Position numbers and translations under genes: made by a program
Notes under the pieces: generated by a model
What the model saw: only the letters and a program-made list of their open reading frames with translations
Databases searched by the model: none
What the model was told of the DNA's origin: nothing
NCBI GenBank assembly: GCA_021800535.1
Contig: JAJYYV010000007.1
Span: 1-60,105, forward strand
Direction: 5' to 3'
Source of the DNA: a bacterium
GTDB lineage: Bacteria; Ratteibacteria; UBA8468; B48-G9; DTJG01
DNA length: 60,105 nt
In this document: in pieces, positions 45,719 to 57,373 of the stretch
Numbering within the stretch: the first letter of the stretch is position 1
Layout: the number at the start of each line of letters is the position of its first letter

Positions 45719-45860
45719 GTTTAGCATAATGAGTTATTAGGGAGTGATTTGAATAGAGCGAAGTTAAGAGGATTGTGAGCGGGTGTAACAATCCTCAGCG
45801 AATGGCCGACCCGAGGCGTATTGGGAGACGAGGGCGCCAAATCCTCCCAGGCCTGGTTTA
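45701..45860 (+). repeat. tRNA-linked repeat element C, downstream of tRNA-Trp
   Basis: A 23-base direct repeat (45701-45723 and 45838-45860, period 137) begins at the last C of TTC in the T-loop and extends five bases past the tRNA. The core between them has hairpin AGGATTGT/ACAATCCT (45769-45795, 27 bases as in A and B), then CCC/GGG around a CGT/ACG pair and GGCGCC-like GGGCGCC before the second copy. The outer pair of the hairpin is A-T here and G-C in elements A and B, a compensating change. Confidence 0.85.
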
Positions 45861-45914
45861 AGCAATACATTATGAAAATTAGAAGGATTTGAATTTTCAC
45901 TTTATTATTTTAAT

Positions 45915-46100
45915 ATGTTTAAAAAAATAAATTTTTTTTTGAAAGAAACACAGATAGAATTTAAAAAAGTTATATGGCCAACTGTTCAGGTCTTGAAAAG
46001 ATCAACAATTGCTGTTATAATTTTAGTATTTTTAATGGCATTTTATTTTGGTTTGGCAGATTTAATTTTTTCAAAATTACTTAAATTTTTTCTTAGGTAG
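45915..46100 (+). CDS. secE: Preprotein translocase subunit SecE
   Basis: 61 residues with a single membrane helix (AVIILVFLMAFYFGLADLIF, ~33-52), preceded by the amphipathic FLKETQIEFKKVIWPT, where KVxWP is the family signature. Essential clamp subunit of SecYEG. Eight bases before nusG, the usual order. Confidence 0.95.
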   Translation: MFKKINFFLKETQIEFKKVIWPTVQVLKRSTIAVIILVFLMAFYFGLADLIFSKLLKFFLR

Positions 46101-46108
46101 GATATAAT

Positions 46109-46648
46109 ATGTCACAATGGTATATATTACATGTTAGAACCGGGCAGGAAAATAAAATCCGCAATCTTATACAATCAAGACTTGCAGATCTTTCAGAAGA
46201 GGGAAATAAGCAAATAAAACAAATAATTATTCCAATAGAAGAGGTTTCAGATACTTCAAGTGGAGAAAAAAAAGTTAAAGAAAGAAGATATTTACCGGGT
46301 TATCTTCTTATAGAAACAGAAGATAATGTAGATGAAAATGTATGGCATAAAATAAAAACAACTACAGGTGTTTTTGGTTCACTTGGCGCGGGATTAAAAC
46401 CTACTCCTCTTGAATCTTCTGAAATAACAAAACTTTTGAAAGAAATTGAAGAAAGAAAATCAAAGCCTATTCCTAAAGTGGAATTTAGTAAGAATGACAA
46501 GGTTGAAATTATAGAGGGTCCATTTATAAATTTTACAGGAATAGTTGAAGAAGTTAATCATGAGAAAGAAAGACTTAAAGTAAGTGTTTCCATATTTGGT
46601 AGATCAACTATATTAGACCTGAGTTTTAGACAGGTAGAAAAAGTGTAG
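46109..46648 (+). CDS. nusG: Transcription elongation/termination factor NusG
   Basis: 179 residues: NGN domain beginning QWYILHVRTGQENKIRN, ending around FLGAGLKP-like FGSLGAGLKPTPL; KOW domain at the end (NDKVEIIEGPFINFTGIVEEV). Links RNA polymerase with Rho or the ribosome. In its usual place between secE and rplK. Confidence 0.96.
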   Translation: MSQWYILHVRTGQENKIRNLIQSRLADLSEEGNKQIKQIIIPIEEVSDTSSGEKKVKERRYLPGYLLIETEDNVDENVWHKIKTTTGVFGSLGAGLKPTPLESSEITKLLKEIEERKSKPIPKVEFSKNDKVEIIEGPFINFTGIVEEVNHEKERLKVSVSIFGRSTILDLSFRQVEKV

Positions 46649-46657
46649 AGGAGAAAA

Positions 46658-47092
46658 ATGGCAGAAGAAACTAAAAAAAAGGTGAAGGCTTTAGTAAAAT
46701 TAAGAATCCCTGCAGGGCAAGCTACTCCTGCTCCGCCTGTTGGACCGGCATTAGGCCAGCATGGATTAAATATTATGGATTTTTGTAAGTCTTTTAATGC
46801 CATGACCAAAGGAAAAGAAGGTAATGTTTCTGTAGTTCTTACTATATATGAAGACCGTACTTTTAAATTTATTACCAAAACTTCTCCAACTACTGACCTT
46901 TTAAAAAAAACGGCTAATATTGTCAAAGGTTCAGGAGTTCCCAACAAAGAAAAAATTGGAAAGATTACACATAAACAGTTAGAAGAAATTGCAAAAATAA
47001 AAATGCAGGATTTAAATACTACTGATATAAAAATGGCTATAAAAATAATTGAAGGCTCGGCTAAAAGTTTGGGCCTGGAAATTATAGATTGA
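46658..47092 (+). CDS. rplK: Ribosomal protein L11
   Basis: 144 residues: [32 protein letters not shown] (located at ~11-42, the thiostrepton-binding Pro-rich loop), [11 protein letters not shown] near 70, and [12 protein letters not shown] at the C-terminus. Part of the factor-binding stalk base. Confidence 0.97.
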   Translation: MAEETKKKVKALVKLRIPAGQATPAPPVGPALGQHGLNIMDFCKSFNAMTKGKEGNVSVVLTIYEDRTFKFITKTSPTTDLLKKTANIVKGSGVPNKEKIGKITHKQLEEIAKIKMQDLNTTDIKMAIKIIEGSAKSLGLEIID

Positions 47093-47105
47093 GGATTCTA
47101 TAACT

Positions 47106-47822
47106 ATGAAAAAATATTCTAAAAGATATAATGCTTTAAAAGAAGAATTAAAAAATATAAAATTAACAGATGTTGAAGAGGGAATAAATTTATTAAAAGA
47201 AAACACAAATGCCAAATTTGATGAAACATGTAATTTGTCTTTTAAATTAGGTGTTGACTTGAAAAAAAATTCTCAACCTGTCAGGGGGTCAGTAAATCTT
47301 CCTAATGGTAGTGGAAAAATAATAAAAATTCTTGTTTTAGCCCAGGGAGAATATGTTGAAAAGGCAAAACAGGCAGGGGCAGATTATGTAGGTGGATCTG
47401 ATTTAGTTGATAAAATAAAAACCGGTTGGATAGATTTTCAATCTGTTGTGGCAACTCCGGATATGATGAAAACCATATCAGTTTTAGGTAAAATTTTAGG
47501 TCCGCGGGGATTAATGCCAAATCCTAAAACAGGAACTGTGACTTTTGATATAGAAAAAATCATTGCAGAATTAAAAAAAGGAAGACAGGAATTTAAAATG
47601 GATAAAGATGGAAATATTCATATTCCAGTTGGGAAAAAAAGTTTTTCTACAGAAAAACTTGTAGAAAATATTTTTGCTGCAATTAAATCTGTTTATATTG
47701 TTAAACCGCAAGGTGTTAAGGGTGTATATATAAAAAAATCCTATATCTCTTTTACAATGAGTCCTTCTTTACCTCTGGATATAAATGCAATTTCTCAAAA
47801 ATTGAAAATTGCTAATTTTTAA
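47106..47822 (+). CDS. rplA: Ribosomal protein L1
   Basis: 238 residues: KFDETCNLSFKLGVDLKK near residue 37, GPRGLMPNPKTGTV near 139 (the RNA-binding signature) and FKMDKDGNIHIPVGK near 160. L1-stalk protein; in many bacteria it also represses the rplKA mRNA, but I see no clear L1-site in the rplK leader. Confidence 0.97.
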   Translation: MKKYSKRYNALKEELKNIKLTDVEEGINLLKENTNAKFDETCNLSFKLGVDLKKNSQPVRGSVNLPNGSGKIIKILVLAQGEYVEKAKQAGADYVGGSDLVDKIKTGWIDFQSVVATPDMMKTISVLGKILGPRGLMPNPKTGTVTFDIEKIIAELKKGRQEFKMDKDGNIHIPVGKKSFSTEKLVENIFAAIKSVYIVKPQGVKGVYIKKSYISFTMSPSLPLDINAISQKLKIANF

Positions 47823-47842
47823 ATTTTATAAGGATAATTATT

Positions 47843-48373
47843 ATGAATAAAGAAAATAAAATAAAGTTGGCGAATTATTTGACAAAAGAATTTAATGAAA
47901 GTAAAATAATTATTTTGGCAGAATTTTCAAAACTTGATGTTAAAGAGATGAGTTCTATAAGGAAAAATATAAAAGAACTTTATTGCAATATACAAGTTGT
48001 TAAAAATAATATTATTAAAAAAGCTTTTCAATCTCTTGCACAGAATGAAATCTGCCGATATTTACAAAATCCTAATATAATTATTTGGACAAAATCCGGT
48101 GATGAATCTGAAATTATAAAAACGCTTTCAAAATTTTATGCAGATTCAGGGAAAGTTAATATTAAAGTAGGGATAATAGAAGGGAAAATTATAGAAAAAA
48201 ATATCATTCAGCAGATTAATAAACTTCCTTCTAAGAAAATTTTACAGGCCGTTATAATATCTAATGTGATTTTTCCTGTAACAAGTTTTATTTTTAATAT
48301 TCAATATCCAATTTCAAGATTGATTTTAACATTAAAAACTATATCTAAAAAAATAGAAGAGGGGGAAAAATGA
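47843..48373 (+). CDS. rplJ: Ribosomal protein L10
   Basis: 176 residues, with [40 protein letters not shown] located at residues 3-42, and C-terminal helix that anchors L7/L12 dimers. More divergent than its neighbours, but size and place between rplA and rplL are clear. Overlaps rplL by four bases. Confidence 0.9.
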   Translation: MNKENKIKLANYLTKEFNESKIIILAEFSKLDVKEMSSIRKNIKELYCNIQVVKNNIIKKAFQSLAQNEICRYLQNPNIIIWTKSGDESEIIKTLSKFYADSGKVNIKVGIIEGKIIEKNIIQQINKLPSKKILQAVIISNVIFPVTSFIFNIQYPISRLILTLKTISKKIEEGEK

Positions 48374-48768
48374 GTGAAGAAATAAAAATATCAGTAGATG
48401 AATTAGTAGATAAGATTAGCAGTCTTTCTGCTTTAGAATTAGCATCACTTTCTAAAAAGTTGGAAGATAAATTTGGAGTTCAACCGATGATGGCTCAGGC
48501 AGGTTCTATAGCTGGTTCTGCTGCCTCAGAACAATCTGCCGCTCCTAAGGAAGAAAAAACAAGTTTTGATATTATACTGACAAATCATGGAGCAAATAAG
48601 ATACAGGTTATAAAAGAAGTTAGAGCTATCACCAATCTTGGATTAAAAGAAGCAAAGGACCTTGTTGAATCTCTTCCAAAATCTATAAAAGAAAAAACTA
48701 CAAAAGAGGAAGCAGAAGAAATAAAGAAAAAATTAGAAACTGTTGGTGCAATTGTTGAGTTAAAATAA
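48370..48768 (+). CDS. rplL: Ribosomal protein L7/L12
   Basis: 132 residues: N-terminal dimerisation helices ([29 protein letters not shown], residues ~9-37), Ala/Ser-rich hinge, C-terminal domain with [27 protein letters not shown], located at ~77-103, the factor-contacting helices. Ribosome site within rplJ end. Confidence 0.96.
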   Translation: MSEEIKISVDELVDKISSLSALELASLSKKLEDKFGVQPMMAQAGSIAGSAASEQSAAPKEEKTSFDIILTNHGANKIQVIKEVRAITNLGLKEAKDLVESLPKSIKEKTTKEEAEEIKKKLETVGAIVELK

Positions 48769-48802
48769 CCATAAAAACAAATTAAAGAAAAATAAATAAA
48801 AT

Positions 48803-51800
48803 ATGAGTCAAAAAATAGAACAAATTCCTAATTTATTGGAAATTCAGATTAATCCTTATTTTAAATTATTACAAAAAGATATTCCTCAGGAAAAAAAAGA
48901 AAATATAGGGATAGAAGAATTATTAAGAAAATTTTTTCCCATTGAAAGTAACGATAAAGTTCTTTTGTTGGAATATTGTGATTATTCCATAGAAGAACCG
49001 ATAGAAGATGAATATGAATCAATAGAAAAAAATATTACTTATGCAGGACGATTTAAGGTAAGATTTAGACTTATAAAAAGAAAAAAATTAAATATTGAAA
49101 GTATCGAGAAAATAAAAGAACAGGATGTTTATCTGGCTCATATCCCCTTAATGACAGAAAGAGGGACATTTATTATAAATGGAATTGAAAGGGCTGTAGT
49201 AAATCAACTTCAACGCTCTCCTGGTCTTTATTTTAAAGAAGAAGAGGGAGAATTTGGACAATTGACCTCTTATTCTGCGAGAATTTTACCCGCCAGGGGA
49301 TTATGGATGGAATTTTCTGTAGATAATCATAGATGTCTTTTATGTTTTCTTGGGAAAAAAAAGATTTTTGCTACAACTCTTTTAAAGGCTCTTGGATATT
49401 CAAAATCAGAAATAATATCCTTATTTTATCCTAATGAAGCAGATTTTCTTAAAGAAAATATAATAAAGACTACCCTGGAGAGAGATAATATTGAGACCCA
49501 GGATAAAGCTGTTTTAAGTATCTATCAGGAGCTTAGACCTGGATATCCTCTTGTTTTAAAAGAAGCCAAAGATTTTTTAAATAGAATGTTTTTTAATCCT
49601 GAAATTTATGACCTTTCTCCCGCAGGAAGATCTCAGATCAATAAAAAATTAAATACAAATATAAAAGAAAATTATTTAACTTCCCAAGATATTATAAATA
49701 CAATTAAATACCTTCTTAATCTTATAGAGAAAAAAGAGGGTTTAACTGATGATATAGATCATCTTGGGAATAAAAGGATAAGAACATCTGCTGAATTGGT
49801 TAAAGAACATATGTATGAGGGATTTTTAAGACTTACCCATTTTATTAAAGAAAGAATGGCTATCATTGACAAAACCTTTGATATTTCCCCACAGGACATT
49901 GTTAATCCAAGAATATTTTCTACTGTGCTGGAAGATTTTTTTGCTCGAAATCAATTATCACAATTTTTAGACCAGACAAATCCATTATCCGAACTTACAC
50001 ATAAAAGAAGATTGACTTCTATAGGAGAAGGTGGTGTTAAAGAAAGAAAAAGAGCGGGGTTTGAAGTTCGTGATGTTCATTATACTCATTTTGGCCGTAT
50101 ATGTCCTATTGAAACTCCTGAAGGTGCTAATATAGGCTTGATAAATTCTCTTACAGTATATGGAAAAGTTAATAATCTTGGATTTTTACAGACATCTTAT
50201 TATAAAGTAAAAAATGGAAAAATAGATTTTGAAAAGGTTTTATATCTTTCTGCGGATGAAGAGGATAATTATATCGTTGCTTCTCCAGATGTGGAAATAG
50301 ATAAAAAAACAGGCTATATTGTTCCTGCAAAGGTTAGGGTTAGAGTAAAAGGGGGAGGAATTGTTGAAGTAAAAAGAGAGGAAATCCAGTTGATAGGTAT
50401 TTCTCCAAAACAAATGGTGAGTCTTACAGCGTCTCTTATTCCATTTTTAGAACATGATGATTCTAATAGAGCCTTAATGGGTTCAAATATGCAACGGCAA
50501 TCAGTTCCAATTTTAAAACCAGAAACTCCACTTGTAAAAACAGGAATGGAAAAATATGTAATAAGAGATGCTGGTGTTGCAATGAAAGCAAAATCTGCAG
50601 GCAAAGTATCTTATGTTGATAGTGAAAAAATTATTGTTGAAAAAAAACAAAAAGGGATATTTCCCTGGGAATCTCAAGATGTATATCTCTTACAAACCTT
50701 TAGAAGAACAAATCAGGATACCTGTTTTCATCAAAAACCTATTGTTTATTTGGGACAGGAAGTAGAAAAAGACCAATTTTTAACAGATGGTCCTGCTGTT
50801 TCTAAAACAGGAGAACTTGCTCTTGGTAGAAATTTATTGGTGGCTTTTATGCCCTGGAATGGGTACAATTATGAAGATGCAATAATTCTTAATGAAAGAT
50901 TGGTTAAAGATGACTTATTTACGTCTATCCATATTGAGGAATTTGAAATATCTGCTCAGGAAACAGAATTGGGACCTGAAGAAATTACTGCGGATATTCC
51001 TAATGTTTCAGAATCTGATTTGAGAAATCTTAATAAAGATGGAATTATACGGATTGGTGCTGAAGTAAAAACTGGTGATATACTGGTTGGTAAAATAACT
51101 CCAAAAGGGGAAACAGAGTTAACTCCAGAAGAAAAATTATTAAGAGTGATTTTTGGAGAAAAATCTAGAGATGTTATAAATACTTCACTTGTTGTTCCTT
51201 CCGGTGTGACAGGAACTGTTGTAAATGTTCATAAATATGTTCCATCTGAAAAAATTCCTAAAGAGGAAATACAAAATAATATAAAAAAAATAGAAAAAGA
51301 ATGTTCAGAGAAGAGAAATATTGTTAAAAAAATTATTACTCAAAATATTAAAAACATTCTTGAGAAAAATAAATTATCAACTAAAAAACTTACACATAAT
51401 CCTGATACATGGGACTATATATATAAATCTATTTCAGATGCAAAAATAAAGGAGATTATTGGACATCTTATTAAAATAGGGAAAAATGAATTATCAAAAA
51501 TATTACAGGATAAAAAGAACAAGGAATTTAAAATAAAAAAAGGTACGGAACTTAAATCTAATGTTATTTGTAAAATTGTAGTTGATATAGCAATAAAAAA
51601 GAAAGTTTCTGTTGGTGATAAAATGAGTGGAAGGCATGGAAATAAAGGTGTTGTTTCCGTGATTTTACCAGAACAGGATATGCCCTTTCTTTCAGATGGA
51701 ACTCCTGTTGATGTGGTTTTAAACCCTCTTGGTGTTCCTTCCCGGATGAATGTTGGACAAGTACTTGAAACACATCTTGGTTGGGCGATGAAATCTTTAG

Positions 51801-54800
51801 GATATGAAATAGAAACTCCTGTTTTTGAATCTATAAAAGAGGCAGAAATAAAAGAACTGTTAATAAAGATTGGTTTGCCTAAGGATGGCAAGAGTGTTTT
51901 ATATGATGGTCGTAGTGGAGAGCGATTTTTACAGCCTGTTACAGTGGGATATATATACATAATGAAGCTTATTCATCTATCAGATGAAAAAGTGCATGCC
52001 CGTGCAGTTGGTTCTTATTCCCTTATCACACAGCAACCACTTGGAGGAAAGGCCCAATTTGGAGGACAGAGATTTGGAGAAATGGAAGTCTGGGCATTGG
52101 AAGGTTATGGAGCTGCACATACACTTAAAGAAATATTAACTGTGAAAAGTGATGATACAAAGGGAAGAAAAAAAATATATGAAAGTATTGTAAAGGGTTT
52201 AGATTACAAAGAAGATAATCTGCCTGAATCATTTCATGTTTTGACAAAGGAATTAAATGGTTTGGGTTTTGATTTGAGAATAGAAAGATCAAAACAGACA
52301 AATAGAGAGGCTGTTTCTATAAAAATTGCATCCCCGACAGTGATTAGATCCTGGTCTTATGGAGAAGTTAAAAAAGCCGAAACATTGAATTATAGAACAA
52401 TGAAACCTGAAAGAGATGGACTTTTTTGTGAAAGAATTTTTGGTCCTGAAAAAGACTGGGAATGTGCATGTGGAAAATATAAAAAACAACGGTTTAAAGG
52501 AGCTATTTGTGATAGATGTGGGGTTGAAGTGACGACACATGATGTTAGAAGGGAAAGAATGGGGCATATAGATCTGGCAACTCCGGTTTCTTATATATGG
52601 CTTTTTAAAAGTTCTTATAACTGGATGGGTATTATATTGGATGTGTCTCAAAATGCTATTGAAATGGTTTTATATTATGAGAGATATATTGTTATTGATT
52701 CAGGAGGTACACCTTTAAAAGAAAAGGAACTTCTTACTGAAGAAGAATATAGAGAAAATTTAACAAAATATGGTAATAAATTTAAAGCGGATATTGGAGC
52801 GTATGCCTTAGGAGAAATTTTAAAGAAGATAGATCTTAAAAAAGAATTAGATAAGATTAAAGATAGTCTGAATAAAGAGAGTAAAAAAGATGGTGCAATT
52901 AAAAAATCTCTCATAAAAAAATTGAGAATGATTGAAGGTTTATTAAAAACACAAACAAAACCAGAATTTTTTATTACCTCTCTTATTCCAGTTATTCCTC
53001 CGGATTTGAGACCACTGCTTCCACTTGATGGGGGTAGATTTGTAGCGTCTGACCTTAATGATTTGTATCAGCGTGTAATTAATAGAAATAATAGATTGAA
53101 AAAACTTATCAAAATTCAAGCTCCGGATATTATAATACGTAATGAAAAAAGAATGCTTCAGGAAGCCGTGGATTCACTTTTTGATAATGGGAAACATGGA
53201 ACACCAATCCTTGGGAAAGGAAAACGTCCTTTAAAATCTTTGAGTGAAGCTATTACTGGAAAACAGGGCAGATTCAGACAGAATCTTCTTGGGAAAAGAG
53301 TGGATTATTCCGGTAGAGCGGTAATTGTAGTAGGTCCGGAATTAAAACTTAATGAATGCGGGCTCCCTAAACAAATTGCACTGGAACTTTTCAGTCCTTT
53401 TGTTTTAAGAGAATTAAGAAAAAAAGAATATTTTCATACGCTTGGAAGCGCCAAAAGATCTCTGGATGAAAACCGTGAAGAAATATGGGAATTACTAGAG
53501 AAAATAACAAAAGAGCACCTGGTTTTATTAAACAGACAGCCTACTCTTCATAGATTAAGTATTCAGGCTTTTGAACCAAGGCTTATAGAAGGTAATGTTA
53601 TAAAAGTTCACCCTCTTGTTTGTCCTGCATTTAATGCGGATTTTGATGGTGACACGATGTCAGTACATGTACCTCTTACTATTGAAGCGCAAATTGAAAC
53701 ATCTCTTTTAATGAAGGCTAATGAACATATTCTTTCTCCATCTAATGGAAGGCCTATTGTTACACCTACAAGAGATGTTGTTCTGGGTTGTTATTATTTA
53801 ACCTTTATAAGTGAAGAGGCTGAATATTCTAAAATACTTTCAGGCTTTGATGAAGCCAAACTTGTTTTTTGGAATAATGGTATAGAATTACATTGTCCTA
53901 TTAAAGTTAAAAATGAAATAGGTCAAATAATTTCAACAACTGTGGGAAGAATTTTATTTAATGAAATTTTACCTGCTACAATTCCATATCAAAATAAATT
54001 AATTAATTTTGAAGCTCTTGAAGGTTTGGTAAACAGAATTTTTTCAGATATTGGATATGAAGAATGTGCAACATTTCTTGATAATGTGAAAAATTTAGGA
54101 TTTTTATACTCTACTATTGGAGGATTAAGTATAGGGATAGATGATATTAAAATTCCTGAGACTAAGAAACCAATAATAGAAAAAGGGAATAAAGAAATAG
54201 CCCAGATAGAAAAAGAGTATATAAACGGATTAATTTCTGAGGGTGAAAGATATAATAGAATTATAGATGTGTGGACATCTATAACCAGTGAAATTACTGA
54301 CCAGGTATTTGCGACATTAAGAAAAGACACTTCAATTAATCCTTTTAGAATAAATGCTCTTGTATCAATGGTTGATTCTGGTTCCAGAGGAAATAAAACC
54401 CAGGTCAATCAGCTTGCCGGTATGCGAGGTCTTATGATTAGACCCACAAAGAAGCTTACAGGCGGACTTGGAGAAATTATAGAAACACCAATTATTGCAA
54501 ATTTTAGAGAAGGACTTTCTGTTCTGGAATATTTTATATCTATACATGGCGGACGTAAAGGCTTGGTAGATACTGCATTGAAGACATCTGATGCCGGATA
54601 TTTAAGTAGAAGATTAATAGATGTTGCTCATTCTGTTATAGTAACAGAAGAAGATTGTGGAACCGTTAATTATGTATTAATAAGTGCTTTAACAGATGGA
54701 GAAAAAGTTATTGTTCCTTTGGAGGAAAGGATTGTAGGTAGAACATCATTTGATAATATTGTGGATATTATTTCAGATGAAATTATTGTAAAAGCAGGAG

Positions 54801-56338
54801 AAATTATAGAGGAAGCAAAAGCAAAAAAAATTGTAGAAGCAGGTATTACAAAAATTAGAATGAGATCTGTTTTTACCTGTAAGGCTGAAAAAGGGGTATG
54901 TGCTAAATGTTATGGATGGGACCTTGCCAGAAAAAAAATCGTCAATATTGGAGAATCTGTTGGAGTTATTGCGGCTCAATCAATCGGAGAACCAGGTACA
55001 CAGCTTACTTTAAGAACTTTCCATCTGGGTGGAACTGCTACCAGAGCTGCAGGTCCTTCCAGAATTTTAAGCTCTGTAGATGGAATTGTTCGTTATGAAA
55101 ATGTAAAATCAGTTTTAAATAGAGAAGAAAAAAGAATAGTTTTAAATAGAGAAGCAAATATTTTAATTATTGATGAAAAAGAAAGGGAATTAGCAAAAGA
55201 GCAGGTAAAAATGGGTTATATTCTTAGAGTTAAAGATGGCGAGAAGATTAAGAAAGGACATATTTTGGCTTCGTGGGACCCATATACTGTACCTATTATT
55301 GCAGAAAAATCAGGTAAAATACAATTTAAAGATATTAGACCTGGTAAAACTGTGAAGGAAGATTTTGATCCATCAATTAAAATTAAAAAAAGAGTTATTA
55401 TAGAACATAGAGAAGATTTGGACCCGCAGATTATTATTGTAGAAAAATCAACAGATAGGATTTTAAATGATTTTACATTATCTGTGGGAGCCAATATAGT
55501 GGTGGAAGAAGGACAGGTAGTAGAACCAGGAGATATTATTGCTAAATATCCAAGAGTTGTGGGACGGGTTCAGGATATTACAGGCGGTCTGCCTAGAGTA
55601 TCAGAACTTTTTGAGGCAAGATCTCCTAAAAATCCTGCAATTTTAAGTGAAATTGATGGAAAAGTGGAAATTTTATCTTCTGAAAAAGGGGAAAGGATTG
55701 TAAAGATTATAAGTGATTCTATGGATAAAAATAATGAAAAAATTGAAAAAACATATAATATTCCATATGGAAAGCATCTTATGGTTTCAGATGGAGATTA
55801 TGTTATTGCAGGTTCCAAAATAACAGATGGACCTGTTGTTTTATCCGATATATTAAAAATTCAGGGAGAAAAAAAAGTACAGGATTATCTTTTAAGTGAA
55901 GTACAAAAAGTTTATAGAATTGAAGGTGTGACATTAAATGATAAACATATAGAAATTATTATAAAGCAAATGCTTTCCAAAGTAAAAGTTATTGATAGAG
56001 GTGATACCTACTTACTTGAAGGAGAAGAAATAGACAAGATTAAAATTCAACAAATTAATGAATCTCTTGGTAAAGGTAAGAAACCAGCTACTTATGAGCC
56101 TTTGATTCTTGGAGTAACCAGAGTTGCTTTAGGAAGTAATAGTTTTATATCTGCGGCTTCTTTTCAGGAAACGCTTAAAATTATTACAAATGCGGCTGTT
56201 TTAGGATACGAAGACTATCTTGAAGGTTTAAAAGAAAATGTTATACTCGGGAAAATTATTCCTGCAGGAACTGGTTTTTGGGAAAAAACAAAAAAAATAC
56301 AGGAAACAATTAATGAAGATTTAGTTTTACAGAAATAA
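48803..56338 (+). CDS. rpoBC: RNA polymerase beta and beta' subunits fused in one polypeptide
   Basis: 2511 residues, an uninterrupted frame. The beta part (residues 1-~1162) has the rifampicin-region [34 protein letters not shown] and the C-terminal clamp block [26 protein letters not shown]. About seven residues after its last helix (GFDLRIER) the beta' part begins ([23 protein letters not shown], ~1169-1191). Beta' has zinc site 1 (Cys 1221, 1223, 1236, 1239), the catalytic NADFDGD at 1611-1617, zinc site 2 (DCGT... and [11 protein letters not shown]), and the bridge helix region [16 protein letters not shown]. No Met occurs near the joint, so beta' cannot start separately. Fused rpoBC is known in Helicobacter and Wolbachia. 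Precedes rpsL by 14 bases. Confidence 0.97.
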   Translation: MSQKIEQIPNLLEIQINPYFKLLQKDIPQEKKENIGIEELLRKFFPIESNDKVLLLEYCDYSIEEPIEDEYESIEKNITYAGRFKVRFRLIKRKKLNIESIEKIKEQDVYLAHIPLMTERGTFIINGIERAVVNQLQRSPGLYFKEEEGEFGQLTSYSARILPARGLWMEFSVDNHRCLLCFLGKKKIFATTLLKALGYSKSEIISLFYPNEADFLKENIIKTTLERDNIETQDKAVLSIYQELRPGYPLVLKEAKDFLNRMFFNPEIYDLSPAGRSQINKKLNTNIKENYLTSQDIINTIKYLLNLIEKKEGLTDDIDHLGNKRIRTSAELVKEHMYEGFLRLTHFIKERMAIIDKTFDISPQDIVNPRIFSTVLEDFFARNQLSQFLDQTNPLSELTHKRRLTSIGEGGVKERKRAGFEVRDVHYTHFGRICPIETPEGANIGLINSLTVYGKVNNLGFLQTSYYKVKNGKIDFEKVLYLSADEEDNYIVASPDVEIDKKTGYIVPAKVRVRVKGGGIVEVKREEIQLIGISPKQMVSLTASLIPFLEHDDSNRALMGSNMQRQSVPILKPETPLVKTGMEKYVIRDAGVAMKAKSAGKVSYVDSEKIIVEKKQKGIFPWESQDVYLLQTFRRTNQDTCFHQKPIVYLGQEVEKDQFLTDGPAVSKTGELALGRNLLVAFMPWNGYNYEDAIILNERLVKDDLFTSIHIEEFEISAQETELGPEEITADIPNVSESDLRNLNKDGIIRIGAEVKTGDILVGKITPKGETELTPEEKLLRVIFGEKSRDVINTSLVVPSGVTGTVVNVHKYVPSEKIPKEEIQNNIKKIEKECSEKRNIVKKIITQNIKNILEKNKLSTKKLTHNPDTWDYIYKSISDAKIKEIIGHLIKIGKNELSKILQDKKNKEFKIKKGTELKSNVICKIVVDIAIKKKVSVGDKMSGRHGNKGVVSVILPEQDMPFLSDGTPVDVVLNPLGVPSRMNVGQVLETHLGWAMKSLGYEIETPVFESIKEAEIKELLIKIGLPKDGKSVLYDGRSGERFLQPVTVGYIYIMKLIHLSDEKVHARAVGSYSLITQQPLGGKAQFGGQRFGEMEVWALEGYGAAHTLKEILTVKSDDTKGRKKIYESIVKGLDYKEDNLPESFHVLTKELNGLGFDLRIERSKQTNREAVSIKIASPTVIRSWSYGEVKKAETLNYRTMKPERDGLFCERIFGPEKDWECACGKYKKQRFKGAICDRCGVEVTTHDVRRERMGHIDLATPVSYIWLFKSSYNWMGIILDVSQNAIEMVLYYERYIVIDSGGTPLKEKELLTEEEYRENLTKYGNKFKADIGAYALGEILKKIDLKKELDKIKDSLNKESKKDGAIKKSLIKKLRMIEGLLKTQTKPEFFITSLIPVIPPDLRPLLPLDGGRFVASDLNDLYQRVINRNNRLKKLIKIQAPDIIIRNEKRMLQEAVDSLFDNGKHGTPILGKGKRPLKSLSEAITGKQGRFRQNLLGKRVDYSGRAVIVVGPELKLNECGLPKQIALELFSPFVLRELRKKEYFHTLGSAKRSLDENREEIWELLEKITKEHLVLLNRQPTLHRLSIQAFEPRLIEGNVIKVHPLVCPAFNADFDGDTMSVHVPLTIEAQIETSLLMKANEHILSPSNGRPIVTPTRDVVLGCYYLTFISEEAEYSKILSGFDEAKLVFWNNGIELHCPIKVKNEIGQIISTTVGRILFNEILPATIPYQNKLINFEALEGLVNRIFSDIGYEECATFLDNVKNLGFLYSTIGGLSIGIDDIKIPETKKPIIEKGNKEIAQIEKEYINGLISEGERYNRIIDVWTSITSEITDQVFATLRKDTSINPFRINALVSMVDSGSRGNKTQVNQLAGMRGLMIRPTKKLTGGLGEIIETPIIANFREGLSVLEYFISIHGGRKGLVDTALKTSDAGYLSRRLIDVAHSVIVTEEDCGTVNYVLISALTDGEKVIVPLEERIVGRTSFDNIVDIISDEIIVKAGEIIEEAKAKKIVEAGITKIRMRSVFTCKAEKGVCAKCYGWDLARKKIVNIGESVGVIAAQSIGEPGTQLTLRTFHLGGTATRAAGPSRILSSVDGIVRYENVKSVLNREEKRIVLNREANILIIDEKERELAKEQVKMGYILRVKDGEKIKKGHILASWDPYTVPIIAEKSGKIQFKDIRPGKTVKEDFDPSIKIKKRVIIEHREDLDPQIIIVEKSTDRILNDFTLSVGANIVVEEGQVVEPGDIIAKYPRVVGRVQDITGGLPRVSELFEARSPKNPAILSEIDGKVEILSSEKGERIVKIISDSMDKNNEKIEKTYNIPYGKHLMVSDGDYVIAGSKITDGPVVLSDILKIQGEKKVQDYLLSEVQKVYRIEGVTLNDKHIEIIIKQMLSKVKVIDRGDTYLLEGEEIDKIKIQQINESLGKGKKPATYEPLILGVTRVALGSNSFISAASFQETLKIITNAAVLGYEDYLEGLKENVILGKIIPAGTGFWEKTKKIQETINEDLVLQK

Positions 56339-56352
56339 AATGGAGATAAAAT

Positions 56353-56784
56353 ATGCCAACTATAAATCAATTAATAAAAAAGCATAGAAATAAAAATATT
56401 AAAAAATCCAAATCAATAGCATTAAGTAAAAATCCGCAGAGAAGAGGTGTATGTCTGTATGTTAAAACCATGACTCCTAAAAAACCTAATTCTGCATTGA
56501 GAAAAATAGCAAAAGTAAGACTTAGCAATGGAAAAGAAGTTATAGCTTATATACCTGGTATTGGCCATAATCTTCAGGAACATTCTATTGTTTTAGTAAG
56601 AGGTGGAAGAGTTAAAGACCTTCCAGGGGTTAAATATCATATTATAAGAGGAACATTTGATGCCGGGCAGGTGGAAGGCAGAAGAAAATCCCGTTCTATT
56701 TATGGTACAAAAAGACCGAAAGAAGGACAGGCACAAACATCAACTTCTTCTACATCAGCTCAGGTACCGCAGCAAACAAAATAA
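56353..56784 (+). CDS. rpsL: Ribosomal protein S12
   Basis: 143 residues: [17 protein letters not shown] (decoding-site Lys at 43-type place), [26 protein letters not shown] with the PxD-like region, and [10 protein letters not shown] at the usual end. A ~20-residue Ser/Thr/Gln-rich tail follows. Ribosome site GGAG before the ATG. Confidence 0.97.
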   Translation: MPTINQLIKKHRNKNIKKSKSIALSKNPQRRGVCLYVKTMTPKKPNSALRKIAKVRLSNGKEVIAYIPGIGHNLQEHSIVLVRGGRVKDLPGVKYHIIRGTFDAGQVEGRRKSRSIYGTKRPKEGQAQTSTSSTSAQVPQQTK

Positions 56785-56834
56785 TAAATATTATAAAATA
56801 GAGTAGTAATTTAATGTAATAGTAGGAGAAAATT

Positions 56835-57305
56835 ATGCCAAGAAGAAAGATAATAATAAAAAGAAATTTGGTAAAGGACCCTAAATATGGAGACTATGAA
56901 GTTGAAAAATTTATTAATTCTCTTATGATTAAGGGGAAAAAAAGTCTTGCCAGAAGCAAATTTTATAAGGCTCTGGATATTCTAAAAGAGAAAATGAAAG
57001 ATGACGGCTTTGCAATTTTTAAAAAAGCCCTGGAAAATGTAAAACCTAAACTTGAGGTAAGACCAAGAAGGGTTGGAGGCGCAACATACCAGATCCCTCA
57101 GGAAGTTCCTTCCCATAGAAGTACAGCACTGGCAATTAGATGGATTTTACAGTCTATAAGAGCAAGGAAGGGAAAATCATTAGAAGAAAAACTTGTGGAT
57201 GAACTGATGGAAGCCAGTAAAAATGAAGGACCCAGTGTAAAGAAAAAACAGGAAACACATAAAATGGCAGAATCAAATAGGGCTTTTGCCCATTATAAAT
57301 GGTAA
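56835..57305 (+). CDS. rpsG: Ribosomal protein S7
   Basis: 156 residues, normal length. MPRRKIIIKRNLVKDPKYGD start, KALENVKPKLEVRPRRVGGATYQIP near residue 68 located by position, and NRAFAHYKW end. Nucleates folding of the 30S head. Preceded by AGGAG. Confidence 0.97.
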   Translation: MPRRKIIIKRNLVKDPKYGDYEVEKFINSLMIKGKKSLARSKFYKALDILKEKMKDDGFAIFKKALENVKPKLEVRPRRVGGATYQIPQEVPSHRSTALAIRWILQSIRARKGKSLEEKLVDELMEASKNEGPSVKKKQETHKMAESNRAFAHYKW

Positions 57306-57373
57306 TACTAAAGAAAGACTTATTATAAATGAAACAAAATATTCAAAAAATAAAACAGAACGATTTTTTTACT

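Noticed and set aside
45543-45791. Minus-strand frame through rpmG, tRNA-Trp and element C
   Set aside because: Antisense to rpmG and a tRNA gene; coding evidence is on the plus strand.
34971-45860. Repeats as a CRISPR array
   Set aside because: Copies are single, kilobases apart, each bound to a tRNA gene; no cas genes.
48803-56338. Separate rpoC start inside the fusion
   Set aside because: No Met or ribosome site near the joint (52270-52330); first Met is well inside the conserved beta' core.
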